The notes below the pieces were generated by a model, which worked only from the letters and a program-made list of their open reading frames with translations, had not been told where the DNA came from and ran no database searches. The translations under genes were made by a program, and so were the position numbers. DNA of 64,000 nucleotides from Anaeromyxobacter terrae (lineage in GTDB: Bacteria; Myxococcota; Myxococcia; Myxococcales; Anaeromyxobacteraceae). Within the stretch, counting starts at the first letter, position 1, and each line of letters begins with the position of its first letter. Of this stretch, positions 45,698-55,264 are shown piece after piece. The DNA is taken from contig NZ_JALCYY010000016.1 in NCBI RefSeq assembly GCF_022690685.1, forward strand, positions 1 to 64,000, given 5' to 3'.

Positions 45698-46996
45698 TCA
45701 CGGCTGACCGGAACGAGCCCTCACCGCGAGGGCCAGGATCACGGCGGCCGCGATGCTCTCGAGCATGAGTGTCGCTCCCCAGGCCCACGCGGCACCGATG
45801 AGCCCATACCTGGGCACCAGCCAGGCGGACGCTCCCGCGCACGCGACTGCGGTGACCGCGAAGAGAGGCAGCTGAATCTTGAACCGGCGCGCTGCGGTCA
45901 GTGCGCAGCCGAGGAACGAGTCGGCGTACGCGATGAGCCCAGCAACCATGAGCCATACCAGGACATCCGCGCGCCCGGCATAGACCGGGCCGAACAGCAC
46001 CCGCAGCAGCGGCTTGCCGGCGAAGATCGCCAGAGCCACCCCGGCGCATCCGACGAACCCCGCAACCAGGAGGAGCTGAGCCATCAGGCGGCGGAACGCG
46101 CGCAACTTCACTGCGAAGTAATGATGGGCCAACCGTGGAGTGGCCGCTTGACCGAGGGCGGCGATGACCAGGTTTCCGGCGGCCACCAACGACGAAACGG
46201 CCGCGTACACGCCCAGCTCCGAGGCGCCGAGTTGGTTCTCGATGAAGTAGCGTGGAAGGTTCGTGCGGAGCGACACGAGCATCAACACGACAGCAATCGG
46301 AGCGGATGTCGCCGCGATGTGACGGAAGGTACGCCAGCGAGGACGTTGGAGGGGGTGTCGTGCGGTGGCCCGCATGAGGGAGGCGACGGCTCGCCAATCG
46401 TGCGCAACGAGCACGGCAAGCCATGAGGCGCCCATGGCGACGACGGCGAGCAGAAGCCCCCCGCCGGCCCACAGGACGGAACACACGGCCAGCACGCCCA
46501 AGGTCCCGCGCCACATCAGCGACGCCGCCATGGGTCGCATGCGCTCGTTCTGCTGCAGGAACCCGTAGTGGATGTCGCTGACCCCCTCGATGGCCTTCGT
46601 CATGCCGACGGCGAGCGCGACGAGGCGCATCTGGCGGTCATAGGGGGACAGCGATACGATGACGGCCACCGCGACGAGAGCCGCCAGCATGCCGGCGAGT
46701 CTCACGCCTAGATAATCGGAGAAGGCAAAGCGGCGTTCCGTGTCGGTCACCTGCACCGCGTTCAGGTTCAGGCCCGCGAACAGGAATATGGGAGCGGTCA
46801 CCGCCGTGCCCAGGGCGAACCGCCCGACCGCATCCGGAGATGCGAGCTTCGCCATTGCGACGAGGGTTGCCCACTGGCATCCGGCGTAGACGACGTACCC
46901 GGCGAGCGTCCAGCTGAAGTTGACTCGTAGAGATAGTACACGACCGCCGGGCTCGCCGGGCTCGCGCGAAGGTGGCTGGGAGTGAGGCGGGCGCAC
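45698..46996 (-). CDS. Polysaccharide flippase (Wzx/MOP superfamily)
   Basis: A 432-residue membrane protein with ~12 helices. After a Pro-rich cytoplasmic start, VNFSWTLAGYVVYAGCQWATL begins the first helix, and LPRYFIENQLGASELGVYAA is the mid-protein signature of Wzx/RfbX flippases. It would export undecaprenyl-linked repeat units. Last gene of the minus-strand unit 52684-45698 with polymerase, deacetylase and acyltransferase. The GTG start at 46996 is uncertain because no nearer start codon lies before the first helix. Confidence 0.86.
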   Translation of the reverse strand: MRPPHSQPPSREPGEPGGRVLSLRVNFSWTLAGYVVYAGCQWATLVAMAKLASPDAVGRFALGTAVTAPIFLFAGLNLNAVQVTDTERRFAFSDYLGVRLAGMLAALVAVAVIVSLSPYDRQMRLVALAVGMTKAIEGVSDIHYGFLQQNERMRPMAASLMWRGTLGVLAVCSVLWAGGGLLLAVVAMGASWLAVLVAHDWRAVASLMRATARHPLQRPRWRTFRHIAATSAPIAVVLMLVSLRTNLPRYFIENQLGASELGVYAAVSSLVAAGNLVIAALGQAATPRLAHHYFAVKLRAFRRLMAQLLLVAGFVGCAGVALAIFAGKPLLRVLFGPVYAGRADVLVWLMVAGLIAYADSFLGCALTAARRFKIQLPLFAVTAVACAGASAWLVPRYGLIGAAWAWGATLMLESIAAAVILALAVRARSGQP

Positions 46997-47101
46997 CTGA
47001 TCTGGTAGACCGGCGGTCGGAATCTGGACGCTCTTCGAGGGAAGACGATTTGGGGGTGCAATGACCTCGACGACGCCGGGGGGGGCGTGATCGCCGTGAC
47101 C

Positions 47102-48142
47102 TCAGATCCGCGTCTCCCTGTGACGATGTGCGTGTGCTCTGATGCTCGAGTAGGCCGAGACGGCGCGAGCTCCGAGCCCAGCGAGGAGCGGCGGCGATCC
47201 CAGATCGAACTCTCCGAGAAGGTCGATACGCTCGCCTCCGAACCCGCGCTTGAAGAGATAGACGCCATAGAGCGGGTGCGCTTTGTCCGGATTCGAAGGG
47301 ATCCCTTGGAAGTCGTACGTGCGGACGCCCGCCGCCTTCGCCTCCCGTATGGCCGTCCAATGCAGGAGCTCCGCCCCCGTGTGCTTGACGCCCCGGCGAG
47401 ACCCGCCGAGGAGGTACCAGGCGCTCTCTCCATGCCGGAGCATCAAGGCGCCGCTCACTGGATCACCTTGGGAGTAGGAGACGTAGATGGAGGCGATCCC
47501 GGTCTCGACCATGGCCGCCATCAGGTGGACCGGCATGGCGCTGATTCCGGCCCGCGCGCACGTCTGCCGATACAGAGCGCAGAAGTCATCGAGGAGATTG
47601 CGGTCGGCGCCTGCCCTGACGTCGACCCCGGCCTCCTCGGCCTTGCGGATGGCGTACCGAGTCCGACTCTCCATCTGGGCAAGAAGCTGCGCCTCGTCCG
47701 GCTCCAGGTTGAGGCGGAGCGTCGAGGTATGCCCAGTGGGCACGGTGGATCGCCGTGCGCCGGCTGCGCGGAAGATCGGCTCCGCCCACGTCTCGTGTCG
47801 AACGAGATCCGGCACTGTCTTGACGAACGCTGCTAGGCGGCTGCGCGCCAGCGACCGCACGACGTTCAGGGTTGCGTCGAGGGCCTGCGGGCGTCCGCTC
47901 CCGCTGCGCAGGATGGGTCCCCGCGGCACGTTCATCACGGATACGCCGTACTTGCACCTCTCCAGGCAAAGAAGCGCCGCTTCCCACCGTTCCTCTCCCG
48001 CAATGCCGAAGAAGTGAGGACGCCAGCCGGACAGCTCCCTCACGCGTGCCCAGGCGGCGGTTTGAAAAACATGCGCGGGACCGACCTGCCGAGCCACTTC
48101 CTCGAACGCGGCAGCATCGAGCCGCTTCGGTTCCCATTTCAC
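47102..48142 (-). CDS. FemAB-like acyltransferase
   Basis: A 346-residue double-GNAT protein of the FemABX/XrtA-associated type. Visible are VFQTAAWARVRE near residue 25, RTRYAIRKAEEAGVDVR in the middle, WYLLGGSRRG and the conserved end FDFQGIPSNPDKAHPLYGVYLFKRGFGG-like pattern (YDFQGI here). FemAB-type proteins transfer an aminoacyl group from tRNA, or a related acyl group, to amino sugars. The GTG start overlaps the deacetylase stop (GTGA), so the two products probably act on the same glycan: deacetylation frees an amine that this enzyme can acylate (inference). Confidence 0.85.
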   Translation of the reverse strand: MKWEPKRLDAAAFEEVARQVGPAHVFQTAAWARVRELSGWRPHFFGIAGEERWEAALLCLERCKYGVSVMNVPRGPILRSGSGRPQALDATLNVVRSLARSRLAAFVKTVPDLVRHETWAEPIFRAAGARRSTVPTGHTSTLRLNLEPDEAQLLAQMESRTRYAIRKAEEAGVDVRAGADRNLLDDFCALYRQTCARAGISAMPVHLMAAMVETGIASIYVSYSQGDPVSGALMLRHGESAWYLLGGSRRGVKHTGAELLHWTAIREAKAAGVRTYDFQGIPSNPDKAHPLYGVYLFKRGFGGERIDLLGEFDLGSPPLLAGLGARAVSAYSSIRAHAHRHRETRI

Positions 48143-49020
48143 GCCAACACCTCCAGGGCTCCCCCGGGTCGCTCGTTGCCTCCAGGCTCACGGGTCCGCT
48201 GGATATGGTGTCGCGCGACGGGGGTCGAGGATTGGGTAAATGGGATACTGCGTCTCTCCTTCCATTCCCAGATGATCCCCCGGACCCGCGAGTACAGTGG
48301 ATTGAGCCTCAGCCGGAGCCGGGGAAGCGTCGTGCCGTGATACACACCCACCCGCTTCAACGTGAACAGTGTCTCGGGGATCCCCGGGCGAGGGGGCGTC
48401 ACCACGCCAGCGACGTAGCCAGCTCGCGCGACGCAGGCCACCACGCCATCGTTCAAGCTGCCGGCGGGGTAGCAGAACGTCCGTACGGACACCCCGAAAC
48501 GGCGCTCGAGCGTTACCTTGGACTGTTCAACCTCGTGCCACACGCGCGGCGCGTCCAGGGTGGCCAGCAGGGGATGGGAACAGGTATGGGAACCGAGTGA
48601 CATACCTGCATCCACGAGCGCCCCGACTTCTCGTTCGTCCATGGCGTAGTCGGCGGGTCCCACCCACGCGAACCTTCCGACGTCCCACGGGAACGGCCTG
48701 TTGGCCCCGATGTAGTCCGCAGCGAGAAAGAAGGTTGCCTGACAACCCAGGTCTTTCAAGACCGGCAGGGCATCGGTGTAGTTGTCCCGGTACCCGTCAT
48801 CGAATGTCAGGGCGAAGCACCTCCCGGGAGAAGGCTCCTTGCATCGAATGCGCGCCGCAACCTCCTCCAGCGTCACGTTCCGATACCCCGTCTCCAGCAG
48901 ATGCTCCAGATGCCGACGGAACAGGCGGGTGTTGACGCTCAGTGCATCCTGCCGGGACTCGTTGATGCGGTGGTAAGCAAGGATGAGGCACTCGTGCGGC
49001 TTGCGAACTTCCGGAATCAC
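48139..49020 (-). CDS. Polysaccharide deacetylase (CE4, NodB fold)
   Basis: A 293-residue NodB-type enzyme. CLILAYHRINESR opens the domain, ALTFDDGYRDNY has the catalytic Asp and metal-binding Asp, SLGSHTCSHP supplies the two metal His, and FCYPAG follows. It removes acetyl from an N-acetyl sugar. No signal peptide is evident with this start, so the substrate may be cytoplasmic or lipid-linked. GTG at 49020 has GAGGG six bases upstream. A stronger AAGGAGGAG (49093-49101) lies further up without a proper start codon after it, so the true start is not settled. Confidence 0.85.
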   Translation of the reverse strand: MIPEVRKPHECLILAYHRINESRQDALSVNTRLFRRHLEHLLETGYRNVTLEEVAARIRCKEPSPGRCFALTFDDGYRDNYTDALPVLKDLGCQATFFLAADYIGANRPFPWDVGRFAWVGPADYAMDEREVGALVDAGMSLGSHTCSHPLLATLDAPRVWHEVEQSKVTLERRFGVSVRTFCYPAGSLNDGVVACVARAGYVAGVVTPPRPGIPETLFTLKRVGVYHGTTLPRLRLRLNPLYSRVRGIIWEWKERRSIPFTQSSTPVARHHIQRTREPGGNERPGGALEVLA

Positions 49021-49115
49021 GGTGTTCCCTCTGACGCGTACGCTCCCGGTGTTCGGAGGTTCGCGTGATGTGGTCAGCGTGTCGACCGTGGACTCCTCCT
49101 TCGCTGCAGGACGAG

Positions 49116-50435
49116 CTAGCGCCGCGCCCAAATTCGGGTGGCGAGCCACGCGGCGAGCACGGTAGCGCTCGCGAACACCAGGACCCGGAACAGCTCCATC
49201 GCGTCGTTCCGGACGGTCCACAGGACGGTCCCGAAGCTCGCGGCGCCGATCGCGGCGCGGAACGGGTCGCGCGCGAGCCAGCGGTCCCATCGCTGTATGA
49301 CGAAGCCGAGCAGGAGGAAGAAGATCACGACTCCGGCGACGCCGAAGTTCAGGTAGGGCTCGGCTACGCCGGAAAATCCGATCCCCCCGCCGTGCTCGTA
49401 CGCCCATGAATCCGCATGCATCGTGGCCCACGTGCTCGGCGTGAGCGTTCGTTGTCCGCTGGGTGGGGTCCAGCGCCGCGAAATATTGGGGACGATGCGC
49501 TGCACCGACATGAAGTAGGACCGGCCCATCCACGGCTTCTCCGACCCCAACCTCACGCGCTCCGTGGTCACCACGAGGGGGTACAGCGATCCGCCCGTTT
49601 CCCGCAGTACGGCCAAAGGACGGAACTTGGCGAGGCCTACGGACAAGCCTTCAGCCGCGTCGCGGGTCACGCCGATCGCAGGGATGAGGACGATCGCTAC
49701 GACCGTACCTGTGATCGCGAGGCGCCGGGCGATGCGGCGGTCCTTGCGCGCCCATACTGCGAGGAGCGCCGTCGCTTGGACGATTGCGGGACCGCGGAAG
49801 CCACCCAGGAAAAGTGGACCGAGGACGACCGCGAGCATGCCCCCCAGCGCTAGCATCTGCCGCTGGGTAGCGCCCACCGCTCCGACGAGAACCCCCATCG
49901 GGAACAGCATCAGCCCGAACCCGAAGAACCTGACATCCTCCATCATGGCGCGCTCGAAGTGCGCGCTGTACCCCAAGGAGAGGAGCCCAAGCTTGAGCAC
50001 TCCAGCCCAAAGCATGGCGGCGCCGCACACCGCGACGAGTACGCCCATCCAGAACAGCGCGCGCTGAGGCGGCAGCGGAGCTGCGTCCTCCTCCAGGGGC
50101 ACCCGCGTATACGCGCCGGCGCCCAGCGTAAATGCAATGCTCGCAATGGAGAACAGCCCGAGCGCGGCACCGAGCTGGGAGGAGTGGGCCCACTGGGGGG
50201 CGTCTTCGGTGGAGATGCCGAGGGCGTCCGGCACGATGAGCCCCAGGTGGAAGATGCCCAGCACCAAGAGGTAGAGCGACGCGAGCGAGAGCCAACCGCT
50301 CGGGCGCGAGCGCACGAGCATCGACAAGCACAGCGACCAGATGAGCGCCGCGCCGAGCGGCCCGCCCGCACTCGGCAGGACCAGAGTTGCGGCGAGGAGC
50401 ACGGTCAGCGCAAGAACGCGCAAGGGCGCCGTCAT
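49116..50435 (-). CDS. Wzy-like O-antigen/exopolysaccharide polymerase
   Basis: A 439-residue membrane protein with ~11 helices and a large periplasmic loop between about residues 265 and 345. The loop ends with WAYEHGGGIGFSGVAEPYLNFG, resembling the GGxGFS/xxxEPY pattern of oligosaccharide polymerases. It would join flipped repeat units at the periplasmic face. With the flippase at 45698 and the Wzz/Wzc protein at 62587 it completes a Wzx/Wzy-dependent pathway. Confidence 0.82.
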   Translation of the reverse strand: MTAPLRVLALTVLLAATLVLPSAGGPLGAALIWSLCLSMLVRSRPSGWLSLASLYLLVLGIFHLGLIVPDALGISTEDAPQWAHSSQLGAALGLFSIASIAFTLGAGAYTRVPLEEDAAPLPPQRALFWMGVLVAVCGAAMLWAGVLKLGLLSLGYSAHFERAMMEDVRFFGFGLMLFPMGVLVGAVGATQRQMLALGGMLAVVLGPLFLGGFRGPAIVQATALLAVWARKDRRIARRLAITGTVVAIVLIPAIGVTRDAAEGLSVGLAKFRPLAVLRETGGSLYPLVVTTERVRLGSEKPWMGRSYFMSVQRIVPNISRRWTPPSGQRTLTPSTWATMHADSWAYEHGGGIGFSGVAEPYLNFGVAGVVIFFLLLGFVIQRWDRWLARDPFRAAIGAASFGTVLWTVRNDAMELFRVLVFASATVLAAWLATRIWARR

Positions 50436-50725
50436 CTAGCCCCTCCGGGCGGCCCCTGCAGCCTCCGAGTCGCAGTCGCCAACTCGTGCCAGCGCGTCCG
50501 AGGCGACCCCTCGACGGGGTGGCACAACGTCCAACGGGCGAGCGTGATCCGGAGGGACATGTGCCTCCCTGAGGGGGGTGCGCCGTCCGGGCGCGGAGTC
50601 GGCCCCCTGTGGCTTCAGCTCGCACGGACGCGATCGCAACGCTAGTCAGCGCCCGTGGGGCCCGGCACGAGCCCGGATGGGAACGCGCCGCAAGAGCGCG
50701 CGCGATGGGCAGACGGACGACCGGC

Positions 50726-51412
50726 CTACTCCGCGACGACGATCAGACCGTATCCTCCCAACGCTCGAACGACGAGGTCAGGAGCAAAGACGAACCCTGC
50801 TCGGCGGATGCGGTTCGAGATCGCCGTCCTCCACTGGCGAGCGGGGAGCTTCGCCTTGGGCGTATAGAACCAGTCGATGACGCGATATCCGCAATCAGCG
50901 AATGCGGCCAGCGCGGTGTCTTTCATGAAGTAGTGGAGGTGATGGTCGTTGCGCCGGCTCGTGGCCGGAACCCGCCGAAGGACGCCGTGAGCGGACATGT
51001 CGAGCGGCAGGTGAGCGATCTTCGTTCGCGCCTTCGGCCGAAGCTCCCGCAGGAAGCCGAAGTAGTCCTCGACGTGCTCGATTACGTCGATCATCAGGAG
51101 GACGTCGAACTCGCCTGAGTGACACGCGGCTTGCCCAAGGATGAACTGCAGGCGATCGTTGGCGCGCTGCTGGCATAGTGCGATTGCATCCGGCGATACA
51201 TCGAAGCCGACGAAACGAGTCTCGGGAGGCATCTGGAGTTGCAGTCGCCTCAGGATCTCGCCGGCTCCGCAACCGACCTCCGCCACCGACCTCGGCGCGA
51301 TCCGATTCCGCCGTAGTGCCTCGAGCACCTGGCTGGCTTTCCATTCCGAGTCCTCGACGTGCCATCCCGGATGACCCGCGAGGTACCGTCCGCTTGCGTA
51401 TGCACCCTCCAT
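50726..51412 (-). CDS. SAM-dependent methyltransferase
   Basis: A 228-residue class I methyltransferase. VAEVGCGAGEIL is the SAM-binding motif I, FVGFDVSPDAIALC is motif II and LLMIDVIEHVEDY is the later Asp motif. The C-terminal half has HHLHYFMKDTA, seen in glycan-cluster methyltransferases. Target unknown; sugar O- or N-methylation is likely by context. It follows the GT4 gene at 51425 by 12 bases on the same strand. The 290 bases downstream before the polymerase gene hold no supported feature. Confidence 0.86.
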   Translation of the reverse strand: MEGAYASGRYLAGHPGWHVEDSEWKASQVLEALRRNRIAPRSVAEVGCGAGEILRRLQLQMPPETRFVGFDVSPDAIALCQQRANDRLQFILGQAACHSGEFDVLLMIDVIEHVEDYFGFLRELRPKARTKIAHLPLDMSAHGVLRRVPATSRRNDHHLHYFMKDTALAAFADCGYRVIDWFYTPKAKLPARQWRTAISNRIRRAGFVFAPDLVVRALGGYGLIVVAE

Positions 51413-51424
51413 GACGGTCAGTGA

Positions 51425-52684
51425 TTAACGGGCCCCGCCCGTCGGCGCTCGTTCAGGACCCCTGGCTCGGGCGCGCAGGATCAGGTCGCCGTACTCCTCC
51501 GCCAACGCGTTCCACATCGCGTCCGGGCTGAACTCCGCGAGGGCGCGCCGCCGCGCCGCGCTGCCGTGCTCCGCGCGGAGCGCCGGGTCCTCGAGGTATC
51601 TGCGCAGCGCGCCCACGAGACCCTCTATGTCGCGCGCGGGGACGAGAGTGCCCGTGACCGCGTCCCGGACCGCGTCGACGCAGCCGGACACCATAGTTGC
51701 CACGATCGGCAGCGCCATGGCAGCAGCCTCGAGCGCGACCTGCCCGAACCCCTCCCTGTAGGTGGGCAGGACCACCACGTCCATCGCTGCGTAGAGGGGA
51801 GGGGTGTCGGCGACGGGGACCTGTCCGGCCCGATGCACGCGCGGATCGGAGTGTAGTGCGGTCATGATCTCCGTCGGCGGCGCATCCGTCGAGTCCAGCG
51901 CTCCGACGAGCAACAGGTGAAGACGCGGGTTCGCCCGCAGCTGCCGCCACGCGCCTGCAAGCTCGACGATCCCCTTGTCGCGCGCGAGTCGCCCCACGAA
52001 CCCTACGACGAGCGCGTCCTGGGGGATCCCGTGCTTCGATCGCGCCGCGCTCCGCACCAATTCCATCTGCGGCTTGAACCGGCCGGTCGCGTCCACCCCG
52101 TTAACGCTCCCACGGAGGAGAACCTTGATCTTCTCGGGTGGGCACACCCCCTCCTCGATGGCGATCGCCCTGATCGAAGGGCTCACCGCGAGAACCCGGT
52201 CCGCGAGGGCGCACGCGGTCCGGTCGGCGAGAAGTAGCAGCCGCCGCTTCCACCCTGATGCAGTGACGAATCGAAGCCCATGAAGGTGGTAGACGCGCAC
52301 CGGAGTCCTGGCGAGCGTCGCGGCGATCATGCCGAGCAGCCCGGCTTTGGGCGTATGGGCATCCACGATGACCGGACGGACCCCGCGGAGCACTCCCCAC
52401 ACGCGCCACAACGCCAAGAGGTCCCGGAGCGGCGTGATCTGCCGGGCCATCTCCACGGCGTGAACCTGCACCTGCTCCTCCTGAGCGAAGCGCGCGAGCT
52501 CGGGCGCGGGCGACGAGATCGCGTGGACCCCGATGCTCTTCCTGCGGAGGAACGCGGCTTGTCCGCGCAGGAACCCGAGAGTCACCGGGATGGTGGTGAT
52601 GTGCACGAGCCGCTCGGTCTCCACGCCGATGGGCGAGCTCCCCGGCTCCGGGTCGTCTTCCGCGGATGCCACCGGTGGTCTCAT
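51425..52684 (-). CDS. Family 4 glycosyltransferase
   Basis: A 419-residue GT-B enzyme. The N-terminal domain has RLVHITTIPVTLGFLRGQ, like capsular/exopolysaccharide transferases of the CapM/WbpH type. VYHLHGLRF follows, the donor domain has VGFVGRLARDKGI, and EGFGQVALE is the EX7E motif. First gene of the minus-strand unit. ATG 52684 has no clear ribosome-binding site; an in-frame extension to 52738 exists. Confidence 0.88.
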   Translation of the reverse strand: MRPPVASAEDDPEPGSSPIGVETERLVHITTIPVTLGFLRGQAAFLRRKSIGVHAISSPAPELARFAQEEQVQVHAVEMARQITPLRDLLALWRVWGVLRGVRPVIVDAHTPKAGLLGMIAATLARTPVRVYHLHGLRFVTASGWKRRLLLLADRTACALADRVLAVSPSIRAIAIEEGVCPPEKIKVLLRGSVNGVDATGRFKPQMELVRSAARSKHGIPQDALVVGFVGRLARDKGIVELAGAWRQLRANPRLHLLLVGALDSTDAPPTEIMTALHSDPRVHRAGQVPVADTPPLYAAMDVVVLPTYREGFGQVALEAAAMALPIVATMVSGCVDAVRDAVTGTLVPARDIEGLVGALRRYLEDPALRAEHGSAARRRALAEFSPDAMWNALAEEYGDLILRARARGPERAPTGGAR

Positions 52685-53138
52685 ACCGGGCAACAGCTTC
52701 GCATTCCGCTCTCCGCAGCCTCGTGCCCGGAGGGGCATGGACCCGCCGAGACCTCGACCACCGGCTTCGCGCGTCTCGCCTGGCTTCTGGTGTCACAGGA
52801 GCTGCCGCCTCCCGGAGTGCTCTCGTTGGCTCCTCCGAACGAGGGCCGTCGTCCGAACGAGCGTGCCGCCGGCGTGCTCGTCGCACCCTCTTGGCGGCCC
52901 AGACGCCTGACGCGGTCCGAGCATATGTTTGCGCCGCCGGAGCCTGCGAGAGGGCGGGCACCACGAGTTGCGTACGAATCACGCATCGAGGACACGATGG
53001 CTCGCAGCGAGGGCAGGGTTCCTGGGCGTCACCGACTACGACAGCCTGAAGCGCCGAGGCGGAACATGGAAAGACGGGACGCGAGGGCGCGCTGACGTTG
53101 CCGTGGTCCGAGCCAGCGCAGCAGCCGTGAGGTGATGC
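52685..53138. other. Divergent intergenic region
   Basis: Some 450 bases between the GT4 gene (minus) and the aminotransferase gene (plus). Short frames here have no protein character. It should hold two promoters, but no convincing hexamers were found. GAGGTG just before 53139 is the aminotransferase ribosome-binding site. Confidence 0.45.
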
Positions 53139-54293
53139 ATGTCGCGTGTGTACCTCTCCGTGCCACACATGGGCGGCAACGAGGAGCGGTACGTTCGCGA
53201 GGCGTTCGCGTCGAACTGGCTCTCCACGGTCGGGCCCAACCTCGATGCGTTCGAACGCGCGTTCGCCGAGCGCCTCGGCCGTCCGGCGGTCGCGCTCGCC
53301 AGCGGGACGGCGGCGATGCACCTCGGCCTGAGGTTGCTCGGCGTCGGCCCCGGGGACGAGGTCCTGGTGTCCGATCTGACCTTCGTCGCGAGCGTGAACC
53401 CGATCCGCTACCTCGGCGCCGAGCCCGTGTTCGTCGACAGCGACGAGGACACTTGGATGATGAGCCCGGCGCTCCTCGCGGAGGCCCTCGAGGACCGCGC
53501 GGGCCGCGGCCGGCGGCCCCGCGCGGTGATCGTCGTCCACCTGTACGGGCAGAGCGCCGACATGGACCCCATCCTCGACGTCTGCCGACGACACGACGTG
53601 CCGGTGCTCGAGGACGCGGCCGAGGCGCTGGGGACGCTCTACAAGGGCAAGCCAGTGGGAGCGCTCGGCGAGGTCGGCGTCTTCTCGTTCAATGGCAACA
53701 AGATCATCACCACGACGGGCGGTGGAGTGCTCGTCGCGCAGCGGCAAGACTGGGTGGAGAAGGCGCGCTTCTGGTCCACGCAGGCGCGTGATCCGGGGCC
53801 CGCGTATCACCACACGGAGATGGGCTACAACTACCGGATGTCGAACGTGCTCGCGGGCATCGGCCGCGGGCAGCTCGAGGTGCTCGACGAGCGCGTGCGC
53901 CAGCGGCGGGCGGTCGCGTTCCGGTACCGCGACGCGTTCGCGGACCTCCCTGGGATCACGCTCATGCCGCAGGCGCCGTACGGCCTTCACACGAACTGGC
54001 TCTCCTGCTTCCTGGTCGATCCGGACCGCTTCGGCGCGACCCGCGACGACGTCCTGCGCGCGCTCGAGGCGCGCGACATCGAGGCGCGCCCGCTCTGGAA
54101 GCCGATGCACCTGCAGCCCCTGTACGCGGGGTGCGCCCGTCAGGGTGGTGAGGTCGCGGAGCGGCTGTACGAGCGCGGGATGTGCCTGCCGAGCTCGAGC
54201 AGCCTCTCTCCGGACGTGCAGGACGTCGTGATCGAGACAATCCGATCGGTGTCCCGGCGCGAGTCGCGATCCCGAGGAGCCCTGCAGCCGTGA
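53139..54293 (+). CDS. DegT/DnrJ/EryC1 PLP-dependent sugar aminotransferase
   Basis: A 384-residue fold-type I aminotransferase. ALASGTAAMHLGL binds cofactor phosphate, VLEDAAEALGT holds the PLP-binding Asp, and FSFNGNKIITTTGGG carries the PLP Lys (~K188). It transfers an amino group to a 4-keto nucleotide sugar; the PglE/EpsN group that works on UDP-4-keto-6-deoxy-GlcNAc is the closest match by eye (LHTNWLSCFLVD). The needed 4-keto sugar could come from the CapD/WbpM-like enzyme at 60552. It overlaps the ATP-grasp gene (GTGA). Confidence 0.9.
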   Translation: MSRVYLSVPHMGGNEERYVREAFASNWLSTVGPNLDAFERAFAERLGRPAVALASGTAAMHLGLRLLGVGPGDEVLVSDLTFVASVNPIRYLGAEPVFVDSDEDTWMMSPALLAEALEDRAGRGRRPRAVIVVHLYGQSADMDPILDVCRRHDVPVLEDAAEALGTLYKGKPVGALGEVGVFSFNGNKIITTTGGGVLVAQRQDWVEKARFWSTQARDPGPAYHHTEMGYNYRMSNVLAGIGRGQLEVLDERVRQRRAVAFRYRDAFADLPGITLMPQAPYGLHTNWLSCFLVDPDRFGATRDDVLRALEARDIEARPLWKPMHLQPLYAGCARQGGEVAERLYERGMCLPSSSSLSPDVQDVVIETIRSVSRRESRSRGALQP

Positions 54294-55258
54294 ACGTCCT
54301 GCTGACGAGCTCGGGCCGCCGCGTCGCCCTGGTACGCGCCTTCCGCCAGGCGCTCGATGACCTGCACCCGAGGTCGAAGGTGCTCACCGCCGACGTCTCT
54401 CCGCTGAGCGCGGCGCTGCGGGCCTCCGATGAAGGGGTGCTCCTGCCGCCCTGCGAGGACCCGGGGTACGCTCCCGCGCTGCTCGACCTCGTGCGCAGGC
54501 GCGACATTCGCGTCGTGATCCCGCTCATCGACACCGAGCTCCTGGTGCTCGCCCGCCGTCGCGAGGAGTTTCTCGCCGCGGGGTGTCACGTCATCGTGAG
54601 CGACCCGGCGGTGGTGGAGATGACGCGCGACAAGCGGCTCTCCGTCCAGCGCTTCCGCGAGCTCGGGTTCCGCGCACCGCGCGTGTTCGACGGCGAGGCG
54701 CTCGAGCACCCCGAGGAGCTCCCCTACCCCGTGTTCATGAAGCCCGCCGCGGGCTCGAGCAGCATCGACGCGATGCGCATCGATACACCGGAGGAGCTCC
54801 GGTTCTGGTCACGGCGCCTCAGGACGCCCGTCGTGCAGAGCCTCGAGCGCGGCCAGGAGTACACCATCGACGTGTTCGCCGACCTCGAGGGGCGCGCCCG
54901 CTGCGCCGTTCCGAGGCAGCGGTGGGAGGTGCGGGCCGGAGAGATCAGCAAGGGCCGAACGGCCAAGGACCGAAAGCTCATGGAGGCGGGGAAGCGCCTC
55001 GTGGAGGGCCTGGGAGGCTGCCGCGGCTGCGTGACGCTCCAGTGCTTCGACAGGGGCGGGCGCGAGGAGCCGGTCTTCTTCGAGGCGAACCTCAGGTTCG
55101 GCGGAGGGTTCCCGCTGTCTCACGCGGCGGGCGCGGACTACCCCCGCTGGATCCTCGAGATGTGCGCAGGCAAGCCGATCCGCGCGTTCGACGACTGGCG
55201 CGACGGCGTCGTCATGCTCCGGTACGACGACGCCGTGTACTTCGACTCGGGCAGCTGA
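54290..55258 (+). CDS. ATP-grasp ligase
   Basis: A 322-residue ATP-grasp protein. VNVLLTSSGRRVALVRAF is the N-terminal domain, YPVFMKPAAGSSSID has the ATP-binding Lys and Gly/Ser loop, EYTIDVFAD the next strand, and FFEANLRFGGGFPLS the metal-binding Glu/Asn. It presumably couples ATP to amide or ester formation on the sugar made by its neighbours. GTG start overlaps the aminotransferase stop; the HAD gene follows after six bases. Same overall type as the gene at 34340. Confidence 0.88.
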   Translation: MNVLLTSSGRRVALVRAFRQALDDLHPRSKVLTADVSPLSAALRASDEGVLLPPCEDPGYAPALLDLVRRRDIRVVIPLIDTELLVLARRREEFLAAGCHVIVSDPAVVEMTRDKRLSVQRFRELGFRAPRVFDGEALEHPEELPYPVFMKPAAGSSSIDAMRIDTPEELRFWSRRLRTPVVQSLERGQEYTIDVFADLEGRARCAVPRQRWEVRAGEISKGRTAKDRKLMEAGKRLVEGLGGCRGCVTLQCFDRGGREEPVFFEANLRFGGGFPLSHAAGADYPRWILEMCAGKPIRAFDDWRDGVVMLRYDDAVYFDSGS

Positions 55259-55264
55259 GCCGCC

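Noticed and set aside
50436-50725. Possible gene between the polymerase and the methyltransferase
   Set aside because: Short frames on both strands lack ribosome-binding sites, motifs and protein-like composition.
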